Shown: positions 25,881 to 46,749, counted from the stretch's first letter. The stretch: 64,000 bases of DNA from Sinohyriopsis cumingii (GCA_028554795.2 CM068825.1:92164951-92228950), one strand, 5' to 3'. Translations and numbers: made by a program. The notes: a model not told the origin generated them from the sequence alone.

Positions 25881-27250
25881 TTCAGACTTTACAATCCATC
25901 TTTACCATAATTATTTTTAGCAGAGAGAGAGAGAGAGAGAGAATTACAAACATTCACAAGACAGAACGGAAATTCATATTCTTAAGATTCTACAGGAGCA
26001 TGCTTGGTAATACTAACATAAATTTTTTTAAGTATGAATAAATAATAACATCCAGTTTATATAATTTCTAATTCGTACTGTACGGAGATATGAATCGTAA
26101 ACCTCACCCATCAACTTAAATGTAAGTACCAACCACTATGTCATGGTTGAGAATTTGGCGTGCGTTGCCAACGCAAATAGGTATACTGGATAATTCTAAC
26201 TACAATATACATGAAACCTTTAGTTGGCTTACGTATCGTACCTATTTTTAGCTGCTAATATTCATAATAAAAATTTCTACATATTACTACGAGTTGCCGA
26301 TCCTGTCAGTCAAGCACAGTCCGATGTATCGGCGCAGACACTATTTATATCTGACTTATAGATGTCCGATAAATTATTTTGAAATACATATTATTTTCTT
26401 TTGGGATTACACATTTGTTCATAAATGCGGTTATGCACTATTCCGCTGATCACAACCCCATCCCCACCATCTTGCTACACAGATAGCGAGAAGAGAATAT
26501 GATACCATCACTAAAAATAAAATTCTTTTTGCGTACAATGTTCTCTTTGCATCGGGCGTGCCGGTAGTACCATTGTGACCTATTATTTGAACCTATATTT
26601 TGTTTAAAGCTGAATATACAATCATCCATTATTGATAGGCACACTATTTACATTATATCCTGTTTGTGGATGGACGATCACCAATGTATAGTCATTTTTT
26701 TTTCTTTTCTTTTGCAGCCGAGAAATACAGTTCAATAAGGACGTACTCTTTCTCTTCAAGAAACAATACAGCAGAAAATTATCCGTCTATCTCAAATTAA
26801 GCGTAATAAAGAGGACACTTAAGTTCTATGAAAGCATTATTTCTATATTCAAACTAGCATAAAATGCTACCCATTTTATAAAATTTCCGATCTAGTACTG
26901 TCATAACTTTGTTCATACACGCCTTTGTAATGAAAAAAACAATAAAAAAAAATAAAATAACATAATAAGCTTTAGCAACGTCAGCAATATTGTTTTATCG
27001 TCACATTACATTTCTAATGGATTACTTGGTTTGGTTTGGAGTGGATGGAAATTCATTTGATATTCTTGCATGCTGCATTTTTATTTCACTGTCAAATAAT
27101 ATTTAAATTATAAGGGACATCAAGTATAGTACTGTCGCTTTCGCCTAACATGGCAGAAAATGAGATGCTGACAAAACCACCAGAAATAACACCCTTGCAT
27201 GAAATGGGTGTCATGAAACTGAATTAAATTCTGCTTTTGTATCTCGGCAG
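25881..27250. other. Non-coding DNA upstream of the host-gene exon
   Basis: This holds a short (GA)n tract at 25,922-25,942 and AT-rich sequence. No upstream exon of the host gene could be recognised. The final 40 bases form a pyrimidine-containing acceptor region (ctgcttttgtatctcggcag). Confidence 0.55.
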
Positions 27251-27403
27251 CAGGTTCTTTGGCTGTGGCTTGGGCTATCACGGGACTCCTGAGCGTGGCC
27301 ATCTGCTCCCTTCTGGTGCTGCTGGCATGCTGGCGCTACCCCTTCATCAGGTCCCGCACCTTCTGGGACAGAGGTTTTAAGCGTGTGCTCCGGAAAGTTT
27401 ACG
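27251..27403 (+). CDS. Host gene exon A: transmembrane helix and basic juxtamembrane segment
   Basis: The exon begins after tctcggcag and ends at gtaagt (27,404). It encodes about 51 residues in one frame. About 25 hydrophobic residues (from SLAVAWAITGLL to LVLLACW) form one membrane helix. The next segment, RYPFIRSRTFWDRGFKRVLR, is strongly basic, so by the positive-inside rule the C-terminal side is cytoplasmic and the protein is probably type I. The exon is much more GC-rich than its surroundings, which supports coding. The acceptor is a tandem NAGNAG (gcagcag), so the exon could start at 27,251 or 27,254 with one residue difference. Both borders are phase 1, and the split codon joins in frame to the exon at 60,450. 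Upstream exons, including the start codon and any ectodomain, were not found. I do not recognise the family. Confidence 0.75.
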
Positions 27404-30400
27404 GTAAGTAATGAGGCCATCGCAACTTCTCACGTTTGCATGTTGCACATTTTGTTACTTTATCTGCTGTATGTCGTTTGTGCCACCTTGTATCACATTT
27501 ATGGTTTCGGATGTATAACTATCAAAACTATAATCATAACATATAGAGTTACTTTTTATGTCTTGTGCTCTCCATGGGATCAAATGTCTTGTCGTTACAT
27601 GTTTTTTGCTGAGTATTTCCGTTAGTTTTACATCATTACATTTGAACACGTGATTATTGCGGTCACATATAAAATACACAAAAAGCAACAAACATGCACG
27701 TAGTACAAAATTTTGTTCAAATTAGTACCAAAAAAAATATTTGTTTGAATTCTTCATATTTATTTGTCCCCAACGATATTTTTCCTAAATCAGTTAACAG
27801 AATCATAATTTCAGTCTCTCTAACATTTATTTCACATTTATAGACGAGGTTCTATCTATTATGTTTCATTTAGAACAGCTCGTATGCATCCTTACTACAG
27901 TTTCGTCATTTCTTTTTGACAATATAAGAATGTTTCTCTATACAGAAAAGGAAGTGAATTCACAGGGCAGGTATCTGTTCAATTAAAACAAAGGATCCTT
28001 ACTTTGGTTAACACAGTGTTATGTGTATTTAATCTGCATTGTTTGTTGAATATTTGCAGTGATTTTATGTTATACATTTCTGTATTTTGTATTTTACCTT
28101 TTATCAAAATGATGTTAATAATGAAACTGACCAGATACATTTATTTTGTAAATAACATAATATATGGCTAACATTTAACTGTGATTGTGGATTAAATGTT
28201 AAGAACTTTATTAATTAAACATGTTTGCATCGATTTTATTTAAAGATGCAGTCTTAATTATGACCTAGAATTTTCCAGAATGGACATTTCCCATTATTTT
28301 GACAGGGTATTTCCCGAAAATGGTAATTGCGAAATAGGTCAAGTATAGGCGTATTTAGCCTTGTTTTCGTTATGATTGGTCATTCTTGCCTAAATACCTG
28401 AAGTAGAATCACTCGCATTGTTATGTGGTTTTAATATGGGCGGATTTATTTATTCAAATTATTGTTCACTGGAATTATAAAGTGTTCATTAATAACGAGG
28501 AATTAAAGTGAATTTAGAAAAGGACATTTTAGATTATATTATTATCATACATCCAAAGATATTTCCACATTCCATGCCATTGTCATGTTGCATGTTCTAA
28601 ACAACAGGCAAATAAACACATTCAATATAGGCCTTTATTTGAAATACCACTGGATTTCAATTGGAATTTCATACGTTTGAACTTGTGATGCACCCTTTAG
28701 GACTTTCCATGATTTAATACACAATGTTGTAAGTTCTTTTCCAACGCTCGCTTTGTGATATATGGAAACAAATTACTTTTTAAATATTACAGAACTTGTT
28801 GGCTTTAGCTTTTTTATGTTAGTTTAATACCATAGTTATATTTCTACAATCACTTATACGAAATGGTATTGTGTATATAAATATTTAAGAAGTCAGGAAC
28901 GTTAGTCGAACACAAGAAATTAATAAGAAATGTCGTAACAACAGCAACTGAAGATTACGACGAACACAAAACTCAATCTCTCTCTCTCACTCACTCACAA
29001 AAACACTCTCTCACTTTTTCTCTCTCTCTCTCTCTCTGAGTTTATCCAAATTGCACTTGCTCCGCTGAAAAAATATAAAGTTTTCAAAATCTTGATAAGA
29101 AGTCTAGTGTCACTATGTTGGCAAGAACTTCAATATAATTACTTCAGATCATCAGTTTTAGCTTCAGAGATGAACTGATGAATCCCAAGGAATAGACAGA
29201 GTGTAAGGGACATTTTGGGTCCAGTGTAATCGTGCTAGTGTTATATGATAAATACAACCAACTAAAATACATTGATACACTATTGTTTTGCAGATCCCGT
29301 GCGAAAACAAGCACAAAGCGTAGAAAGTTTTGTATAAATAGCAAAGTTGCAAGTTTCTTCAATAAAATAATTGACATTCTCTCATTTTTATTATAACACC
29401 AAAATAAACTTTTAGTACATAATAATTGTAACAAATATAAATCTGTTTGAAAATTCATTGACTAGGATATTGTAAAAAGAGAAAATATTTACGGTACATA
29501 TTGATGATTGCATGAAGTTACAAAATATTTAAATGTCCTCATTTAAGTCTCCATTTTAGAAAACAGAGGATACATTAAGAAATCACATAATCCATAATCT
29601 ATAGTGAAATAAGAACCTTTAACGTGCCGAAACAGTACTCATTTCATTGGTAGTGAAAAATGTATCTATCAATAAACAAACCATCGTAAAATGCAGTGTT
29701 TGCTTCAAGAGGTTACGTCAACAGTGCTTCTTTTTTGTGAAATGTTTCTTAGAGAGTTACGAAAGACATTCTAGTTGAAAATGTTTATCAATATGGAGTG
29801 CAGATTATGTCTAGACAATTGTTTACGTCACTAATAAGCCTACTGATTCACACATTGCTAGAAAGTAAAGAACAGTCAGACGAGTCATTAAGTAGCCGAC
29901 AACTGCAGTTTGCAAACTGAATCCCAATACATTTGACATTAAAGCCAGCTAGATTATTTAGACTGTCATGATAATTACTTTATTCCAGCTGGTGCAAGCA
30001 CTACAGTATTTTGGATAAGGATGTTTTGCCAAGGTTCCAAGAAGGCACCGGCTAATGTGGACAGAAAATTTAAATTTACAATAATATGTACTTGTCAAAA
30101 CTATAACCGTATCACATTAAATGTTAGGTAAACATCCATAGCAAGGTAGATGTGCAATGTCTCATGATATGTCCATAGGGTATAGTTGAAATCAGGCTTT
30201 TAAGTAACAAACCAGATATTCCGAATATGAGTCGTTATGGGGATGCACGGGAATTTAATACTTTATTGCGTCAGTGTGTGAATACATGGTGATTTAACAT
30301 GGATTTGAGAAACTATGTGGTGTATCGTTATTTAATATTACAGATGACTCTATCTCTTCCCTCATGAGAATTTAACATGTAGCATCGTCCAAAAACAAGT

Positions 30401-31239
30401 TCAAACTCCTAGCAACAGTAGCGACATAAACAACAGCAAAAAAGGCGACAGCGACAACTTCAGCGAAGACTGAACTTAGACTTAATATAACATTATGGCA
30501 GCTAGATTTATTGATAGAAAATCCATGAATTTTTAGTATAATTTTCAACTTTTTTCATTACCTAATCATTTATCTGAGAAAAGAGATACAAATTTTGTAT
30601 TTCTTTTTTTAACACTGTGTTCGCTCTTCTCAACTCCATACACGCTGCAAAATTGTAAATAAGCTTTTCAAAGAACCCGAACACTCACACTGCTGGGAAT
30701 AAGCGATTAACTGCTGTTTGATATAAGGTAACTCAACTGTACCATGGGATTTCGTGGAAAATGCAAAATATGTGTATATGCCAATATACACTTTATAAAT
30801 TCCATACGTATTATCGAAATTACTTTGCTGTTAGAATCATAATCTATTCATATTACTTACTGAAACCCTTTCCAAGTAAGAATCGAACATATTTTGCGAG
30901 TGAAGGCACCTATAACGTATCTCTGAAACACCATTGTCCAATTCCACGCGGCCATGCGATTATCCAAAAACTGGATGGTGGATGGAATAGATGTCAAAGG
31001 TAAGTATTCGAGGTGCATGAGAACTCACTCGCTAACCAAGTAATTTAACACTCATCACTATACACAAATTTACAGTATTTCTATTGAGAAATGTAGTGTA
31101 TGTACATCAACTGACAACTATAAACAAAACCAGAGAGCAAAGCGAATGCGTCTGGATTCCACGTCATCAGTTAGGATACAACATTATATGATATATATAA
31201 GACGGACTTCCACACACACAACAAAAAAAAAATTTCATT
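27404..31239. other. Intronic AT-rich DNA, no other gene seen
   Basis: It contains a broken (CT)n tract at about 28,976-29,037. Open frames at 27,383-27,691 and 29,144-29,458 show no domain. The frame at 30,881-31,001 ends in a good donor (caaag|gtaagt) but has no convincing acceptor and is described under findings. Confidence 0.5.
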
Positions 31240-31730
31240 CCGATTAGGTGTTTTCAGTAAAAATAGGTATTGATCAGTCAGAATAGGTATTGATCGGTCA
31301 AAATAAGGGTTAGTGAGACACAAGAGGTATTGGTCAGTCGGAACTAGTGATAGAAAAGATGTTTATCTGTCAGAACAGGCGAATAAGTATTGATCAATGA
31401 TAATAAGGGTCAGTGAGCCTGAAGAGAATGATGGTCAGTCAGAACTGGTAATATTTAGAATAGGCGTTTAGCAGTTAAAACAAGTATTTATTTGTCAGAA
31501 TATATATTAGTCAGTCAGAATATGTTTAACCACTGCGAATAGGTAACGTTCATTCAGGGTAAGCGTTTTGTTTTCAGGCAGAATAGGTGTTGGTCAATTA
31601 GAATAAGTGTTAGTTCTACAGATAATTTGATAATCAGTCAAAATATTTGACAGAAAATATTTTTTCAGTCACTAAAGGTATTGGCCAGACAGAATAGATG
31701 TTGGTCATTCAGAGGAAGTCTTTTTCAGTA
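31240..31730. repeat. Degenerate minisatellite, unit about 20 bp
   Basis: Variants of 'aataggtattggtcagtcag' recur about twenty times or more, with unit length drifting and many substitutions (gaataggtattgatcggtc, aagaggtattggtcagtcgg, gaataagtgttagttc and so on). This is an old tandem array. Confidence 0.85.
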
Positions 31731-39749
<8,019 letters not shown>

Positions 39750-40834
39750 AGCCTGCAGGTCCTGTAGCGATGGGCGATCGGCAAAGGAGCAGGGGTCGAT
39801 ATACTGGGAGATGTAGTTATAAATTTTCCCACATGCAACACTAGGCATGTGGTAGATTTTCACTGGACCGAATCAGAATGGGCAAGAAGAGGTACCCATA
39901 ACTTTTGCCTGTGTCAACCCATCCCTAATTAGTATAACGCGGATCCGTCCTTAGCGTTCAAAAAGACAAAGGTTTTGCAAATCATCATCGGTTTCTGGAA
40001 CAGGCGCACATTAGTGGGCAGCACATCGGTAAACAGAGCAGAGAGAAGAAGAGCTGTAGTTGGTATTGAACTTGCCAGGTCCAAAATCCAAGTAGCAGCC
40101 CTTGGTGAAACTTGCCTAGCTTAGTAAGGACAATTCGCCAAAGTAGGTGAAGGCTTCACCTTCTTATGGCGTGGCCAAAGAAAATAAGAACGCTGTTGTT
40201 AAGTTACCATGAAATTACCGCTAACGTGCAATATTCTAATTCTCCCAAAGTTAATGCAGAATAATGCAACTGTCTTGGGAAAAAAGACATACAACTGTCA
40301 TCAGCGTATATGAACCCACATGCACACACCATGACCTAGAGTCTCTTATTGCAGAAGTACCAAAGGCATAAAAGCTAATCATTCTTGCTGACTTTAATAC
40401 ACGAATTGGCACAGAGAACCAGACATGGTCAGGTGTCATTGACAAGCATGGATTTAACAAATGCAATAGCAACAGAATATTGACCTTCTAATCACTAACC
40501 CAGTTTTCTGCCTTGTCAAACCGCAAAACAACGTCTTGGATGTACCAATGTTCAAAAACCGGGATCTTAATGATTACGTCAGAGAAGAGATAGGTGACGA
40601 AGACCATGAAAAGCCAAGAATGCTTCACTGACTCTTGTTATGCTCAATATTAAGATTCAGCCTTGCAGACGACCACAGGACGAAAAGGTCCGCAAAAGAA
40701 CTTAATGTTCCTAATTGAAACAAGAGGATGTAAAGCAGGTATTTGTGGAAGAACTGCGCATCCAACTAGATAATACAAAGTCCTTGGTCCCACAAAATGT
40801 AGACATCAATGTTAGTTTGATGAGAACGATGTTG

Positions 40835-40912
<78 letters not shown>

Positions 40913-42070
40913 GAATGAAAAACGTCGATTACAGAAGACCTGATTAGAAGACAGTACTTTGTCATCTAAGAAGATAGCCTTTACAAACATCATGGGGACT
41001 GTCCAATGCAAATTAAGAGACTTTCAAGACTCGTGGTAGAGCAATATGGTAGATGATATTCAGTCTTACGCAGATAGGAATGACATGAAAAACTTAGATG
41101 GTGATTTAAATACAATCTACTGGTCCGACAGTCACTAGGAACATATCTTATACTGAGTACTGACAGACATCGCCACACTAATTACGGACTAAAGAACATA
41201 TACTACAATCATGGGCAAAACATTTAAAAAACATCCTCAATCAACAGTGCGGAGACAGCTTATCGATTGTTCCGAGTGAAAAGCAACATATCACTTGCTA
41301 ATCCTCCAACCCTCACTGAATCTGTGAAAACAATTAATCTGCCGTCCAGTTGCAAAGCACGTGGAGCAAACGCAATACCAGCAAAGGTCTACAAAACTAG
41401 AGGCAAACACAAGGCACAAAAACTGACTGTACTCTGGCAGTGGACTAATTTGTCTGTTTCGGCAGCACACTGTCATGTGCAGCCTATATCAATGATGAAA
41501 GCAACGTCTGAACTGCTAAAGCATGATTGACATATATCAGCCTACGTGCAGGTATGTAGAAGCAAAGAAGCATCATCTTACAAACAAAACGTAAGGTCTT
41601 TAAAGCCATTGTTTACCGACCTTGGTTATGTTTGCGAAAACTGGACGGTGTAAAGACGCCATTCCAAGAAGTTGAGCCAGTTTCTGGTGTCTGCCTGAAG
41701 AAAATGATTAAGATAACATATAGCATGTCAGGATCCCATTACACTGATGTTCTCATTCGCGCAAACATTCAAAGTATCTACAGTCTGCTGATGAAATCAC
41801 ATTTTAGATAGACAGGTCATATCAGCAGGATGTAATAGGTGCGACTACCAAAGAAGAACTTGTACGACGATCTGAAGGAGGGAAAGCGGTTTCATGTGGG
41901 GCAGAAAAAAAAACACAGCAAAGATTCCATAAAGTCATCCTTGAACCACTACAGCATTGAACCTGACTCTTGAGAATATCTCGCAAGGGATCGCCCCAGC
42001 TTGCGCAGTACCATCCATACTGGAAGCACAGGCTTTGAACGGAGGAGAATTGCAGAGGCAACATAGAAAC
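39750..42070 (+). pseudogene. Decayed LINE with internal deletion: endonuclease plus reverse-transcriptase ends
   Basis: The plus strand follows an APE-type LINE of the family often annotated as 'craniofacial development protein 2-like'. Near 39,755-39,800 is a 5' leader-like segment (tcctgtagcgatgggcgatcg). Endonuclease pieces follow: 'GFWNRRTLV', 'AERRRAVVGIELARSKIQ', then near 40,380 'LIILADFNTRIGTENQTW', and 'LNIKIQPCRRPQDEK' near 40,645. The start of the reverse transcriptase appears at 41,285 ('LANPPTLTESVKTI', 'ARGANAIPAKVYKTRG'). Then the palm motifs are missing, and from about 41,570 the C-terminal region resumes: 'VRSLKAIVYRPWL', 'TGHISRM', 'RLPKKNLYDDLKEGKR', 'KDSIKSSLNHYSI'. A (TA)n tract interrupts it at 40,836-40,910. 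Stops and frameshifts are everywhere. Clade not assigned. Confidence 0.85.
40836..40910. repeat. (TA)n microsatellite, about 75 bp, inside a LINE relic
   Basis: Uninterrupted TA repeat that splits the reading frame of the LINE relic between its endonuclease and reverse-transcriptase parts. Confidence 0.99.
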
Positions 42071-43166
42071 GCGAGCAAAGTTAATTTCAGAACCGATGCA
42101 CGTTTTCTATTAATCAATCAAACCTGAGCTGAATTTCGGTTCAGAGCATAAACTGGCCCGATCAGCAATTTACGTACTCTGGGAAACCAAACCCTTTAGT
42201 TATGTCATTGTCGACTTTAAACTGGAAGGGCGATCAACAATCATTACATATGCACTAAATATTAAAAGAACTGTAACCGAGACTGGGAGTATACCCAAGT
42301 ATATTTTAGACGGTCACCGAAGCCCCCGTCGTTATGTCAACTATGAAACATATTCTATTTAATTTCCCTCTAATAAACAATAACAAACACATCACTGTTT
42401 GCGGCTTTAAATCAACAGATCATTATAATTGCGTCAATTCAGACAAGAGGAGAGTAGACATGTTCATTATAAGAATATATAAAGTTAATCATAAAGATAG
42501 TATTAACTTGAACGTGCGAATCTTTAGTGCAGTTTCACTATCCAACTCAATAAACTATTCAGGTCATAAGTAAACCAAACTCTTTTATTCGCTCATTAGT
42601 GAGTTTGGCAAACAGTTTAAAATCAAATATCCTGGCGTCTTTCATACATCACTGTTTTTCTAATCTCTTCAAGAAAATCTGCTGAAGCCTTTGTTTTGTC
42701 TTTCTAGAACCCTTGAGGTTTTGCGTTTCATGTGACTTCATTCTTCTTCTGTCTGGATAGAAATTTGCAAGTGACTGGTCTACTTACCGTTTAGTTAAAT
42801 ATCCTCGACGGCGAGAACTGATGATACAAGTTTTGGTGATGTCCACTACAACTTCATTTTTTAGAAAGGAAACAACTTTCTACGTGCACTGTTTTTTATT
42901 TAATTATTATGTTATCCATGCTGTAGATTTTGTTATTATCGACTGGCTTGTATTTTTTCAACTCAGTTGTCCTTCGTTTTAGATTCTCACTTACGACACT
43001 GAGACTTCAGATAGGTTTGTTCTGTACTGAGTTCCCTATCTCCGATTTTTGCATGTTTCCTCCCAACCGCTCATTTTCTACTAGGTAGCCGAACAGTTTC
43101 CCACTTAGTTTATTTCTGTTACCATTTATGCGCGTTCTTATTTAACTATTCCTATCAGATCTCTTA

Positions 43167-43170
<4 letters not shown>
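42071..43170. other. Intronic non-coding DNA
   Basis: No exon or repeat family recognised. Confidence 0.5.

Positions 43171-43197
<27 letters not shown>
43171..43197. repeat. (CT)n microsatellite
   Basis: 27 bases of uninterrupted CT. Confidence 0.97.
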
Positions 43198-43964
43198 ATG
43201 TAGATCAAAGTATTTGTTTCGTCACGATTTCATTGTAATTCCTCCAATGTATTCAGTTTATTATTTCGTAGTCCTTCTCACCTTAACCTTAGCGAAAGCC
43301 TCCGACTTTACTATTTGGAATTTTTCTTTTCCTTCTCGTCCTTGTCACATGTTGACCATCTTATCGTGATACCGTATGCTTAGCATATACAATCAAGGTT
43401 TCGTGTACATTGCTTATGACAAAAAAGAAGTTATATAGTTAGAAGTATGTTAAAAAGAAATACCTGATGTGTTGCTATAGTATTAGTTAGGACGAACAAT
43501 CTTAATTAATACTGAATGCCGAGAAAGTTTTATTTGGGAGCAATGCAAGAATCGCCATAAAGAAAAGCATTCAGTTCTAACGGGGTAAAAATGAAATGTT
43601 GAGTGCGTTGCCTGGTGACCAAGTAATTTAAAAAGTATAGAGATAAAAATGTTCTGTGCCTTCATTTCTCCACAATAATTTAATAGAGGATTAACACTAT
43701 TTCTGTTTAGTCGGTGTTCTTTTAATTTGATGCAGCATAGCCTTATGTGTGAACGTGTCATACCCTTTCTATCAACTGTATCAAATAAAATTTGAACTAG
43801 TGCTCAGAACAATATGTAAGAATCTCTTAAAACTGGTAATAGAAGGAGTATTTCTGATTTCAAATGTATTAAACTGCAACCTTTAAAAGATTGTGAGAAA
43901 GGATGACATGTACAGTTCTGTTCCATAGAATATAATTTGTGCATTAGCATTACTACGCAGATTT

Positions 43965-43967
<3 letters not shown>
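43198..43967. other. Intronic non-coding DNA
   Basis: The minus-strand open frame at 43,483-43,761 shows no domain or splice context. No repeat family recognised. Confidence 0.5.

Positions 43968-44033
<66 letters not shown>
43968..44033. repeat. (TA)n microsatellite, about 66 bp
   Basis: Uninterrupted TA repeat; the minus-strand open frame across it is produced by the repeat. Confidence 0.99.
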
Positions 44034-44035
<2 letters not shown>

Positions 44036-44974
44036 TCGTTGATGAAGTAAATTATTTTTATAAGGAATGAGAATTTATGTGATGGGTTTTTAAAAAATGT
44101 CAGAATTTTTTCCACCTGTCTCTCACCTTTTTCCACCCTAATTTATATAGTTTATAATTAATATTTGTGAGCCTAGTCGCTTCCGATACAATTTTCACAC
44201 TATCTGTATTAGTTTTTTTAAGTAAATTTTCTCAGATCCGTATCACGTATTTGAAAACAGAACGAACAAAGGTAAAGCATGGGGTGTAAAGTGCTATAAA
44301 AACTATCACCATGGCTGGCATTATATTCAAGATCTTTTACTCGTAATAAATTTAGATTGGAGTATTTCGCTCAATGTGGTACAATTATCAGATTCTGAGA
44401 CAGAATTAATTGGATAAAGGCCAAGATTGTACTGAGTAACCGAAATAAGTATATAACTAAATATACACCAAAACAACAAAAGTATTATTATCCCTAAAAG
44501 ATAATGTAATGTCTACTTTTACGACTCACAAAAGGTTGTAATAATACTAATCCGGTTAGAACATAGGTTTCATTAGGAAGTGCAAATAATAAGGAAACCA
44601 CGTTAAACATCGCAAACACATAGATAATATATATTTTATCATTTGAACGAAAAGAATAGCTAATGACCTCATTTGTCCTACTAGATCATGTTATGATATT
44701 AATAGTCCCTGTGTGAGTAAAGTAGTATTCATTTCCTCATATACCTTTGGATATTTAGAAAATGATAATAACTCTTCAACAAAAAGGCTATATGCAAACA
44801 AAAGATAGAAATAGTCCTCATTAGGCACGTTAGTACGTAGATAAACACATAATTTTGCCCTGTAGGTTACTATAGAAATGTTCATTCCGTAATTGGACTG
44901 AAATAAAACCAGACGCATACAAAGCAGGACAGACTTTCACACTGCGAGCCATAATAAAACTATACATCTAAATT
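44034..44974. other. Intronic AT-rich DNA
   Basis: No feature recognised. Confidence 0.5.
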
Positions 44975-45182
44975 GAGATATAATGTGGAACTGTCACACT
45001 GACATGTAATGTGGAACTGTCACATTGACATGTAATGTGGAACTGTCACACTGAGCTGCAGTATATCAAGCAAACCTTGATCTAGACTGAGATGGTGTAA
45101 AGTTGAATTGCCACACTGAGTTGTAGTTTATTGAGCAAAACTATATCTAGATTGGAATGATGAAATATTAAACTGCCACACT
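44975..45182. repeat. Two adjacent tandem arrays: 26 bp x 3 and 65 bp x 2
   Basis: Three units like 'gacatgtaatgtggaactgt' plus 'cacact' occupy 44,975-45,000, 45,001-45,026 and 45,027-45,052, the last two differing at one base. Two 65-base units follow at 45,053-45,117 and 45,118-45,182, about 75% alike by eye. Every unit of both arrays ends in ctg(t/c)cacact or a near variant, or the like gccacact, which suggests that the arrays share an origin. Confidence 0.9.
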
Positions 45183-45987
45183 AGATTACACATGCAGTAT
45201 CGAAAAAGGCAGGATTAATGTATAAACATCATACTGTGATATAGGTCCAGAAGTGTATAAATAGTATATGGTGCGATATCACCAATACCGGTCGTGTGAA
45301 ATCACAGCTGCTGCATGAATACAGTCAAATATAATCAATCAGAAGGTCTCAGCGCGATGAACACGGTGAACATGATCTACAAGAACGTGTCCATAAATTC
45401 TTGCTAGGAATGATTACCACTAACGTTTCATTACAACAATTGTACATATACATAGTCATATTTAAGATTTTCATTTGAAATTTAGTTATGCTCGACAGAT
45501 GTATTATGATTAAATCACCTTTCGACAATTTTACCTCACTAAAAAAAAGATGCATAAGGCGGTGCGTGTACTACTTATGGGGATGTCCAATGTGACACTA
45601 TTGCAGAACTATACATATACAGTACCTAGATAAACGAAATGCTGTGCTGATGGTGGGAATAACCATTCACAATATGAAGACTCGATGTATGTCAGCGCTC
45701 CCATTCCCCATACATGAACTTTTTCTTTTCTAAACGTCTTACAGCATCTGTACTGATGAACCAGCAAAACATACACATGTGAGATTTAGTAGATTTGTGC
45801 TAAACAATAATTCATAAACTACATGCATGGTATCAAAGATATGCACCAATTATGATATCAGCGAACTCTGTCATAGGCTATTAAAACTGAATTTGTAGCA
45901 AAGCGATGAGTGACAGTGCGATAAACGTGAACATTCTACCCCGAAGACAATCACAGATGCTGTGTATTATAATAGGAGAGTGTTATT
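45183..45987. other. Intronic non-coding DNA
   Basis: No exon or repeat family recognised; the minus-strand frame at 45,349-45,555 has no domain. Confidence 0.45.
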
Positions 45988-45993
45988 GATTTC

Positions 45994-46055
45994 ATAACAC
46001 GCAAGACATATCACACTCTTCATTCATAACACGCATTACATATCACACTCTTCAT
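45994..46055. repeat. About 31-bp direct duplication
   Basis: The segment 'cataacacgcaagacatatc' plus 'acactcttcatt' is repeated immediately as 'cataacacgcattacatatc' plus 'acactcttcatt', with two mismatches. Confidence 0.9.
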
Positions 46056-46235
46056 TATTTAGCTATACTCGAAGAGTAATGCTTGCATAAAGTAAATGCA
46101 GAAGGACGTTCGATGTCACACCGTAGAATAATCATGTTCAGATAATAACAGATGACAAAAGATGAAAACACAGAGAAATGGAAAGAAAAGTAAGTTCCAG
46201 AGATAGTGAATCTAGCAAACAGAATTCTTGAGTGT

Positions 46236-46600
46236 AGGGATATAATTATACGATGTGAAATGTGATACATTTGCTATGTATGGATAGAATTATACGATGT
46301 GACATGTTATACATTTGTTATAAATTTATAAAATTATATGTAGTGACACTTTATACTTTTGCTATATATGGATAGAATATAAATTTGCTCTGTATAGATA
46401 AAATTAAACGATGGGGTGCTTTATACCTTTATTATATATGGATAGAATCATACGATGCTACACGTCTTATTATTGCTATATATCGATAAAATTATCGAAG
46501 TGACTCTTTATAAATTTGCTATATATGGATAGAATGAAACCATGTGGTACTTTTGGTATAAATGGATAGAATTAAACGATGTTACAATTTATACTTTAGG
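46236..46600. repeat. Minisatellite, unit about 45 bp, about eight units
   Basis: Units begin with variants of 'tggatagaattatacgatgt' and end near 'tttgctatata'. Length varies between about 26 and 45 bases and substitutions are many, so this is an old array. Confidence 0.88.
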
Positions 46601-46705
46601 CAAATGGTACTAACAGCTACCTCGCTAGGCGCTCAGCGTTAAGAGGTTAGAGATAGAAATGGCATGTTGACATCACTATAAACTGCCACACTGCAGACAT
46701 TGTAG
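46601..46705 (+). mobile_element. SINE-like short repeat fragment
   Basis: The sequence 'gctacctcgctaggcgctca' followed by 'gcgttaagaggttag' and, further on, 'cactataaactgccacact' resembles a dispersed short repeat known from bivalve genomes. The similarity is recalled and the fragment is short. The ending matches the motif that closes the arrays at 44,975-45,182. Confidence 0.35.
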
Positions 46706-46749
46706 CGATATGACTGAATTATTTTCAAAGCCATGCTAAAAATCCAGAT

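Noticed and set aside
28250-28430. Possible inverted repeat around 'gcgtatttagcc' and 'gcctaaatacc'
   Set aside because: The arms are short and mismatched, and no flanking duplication is visible.
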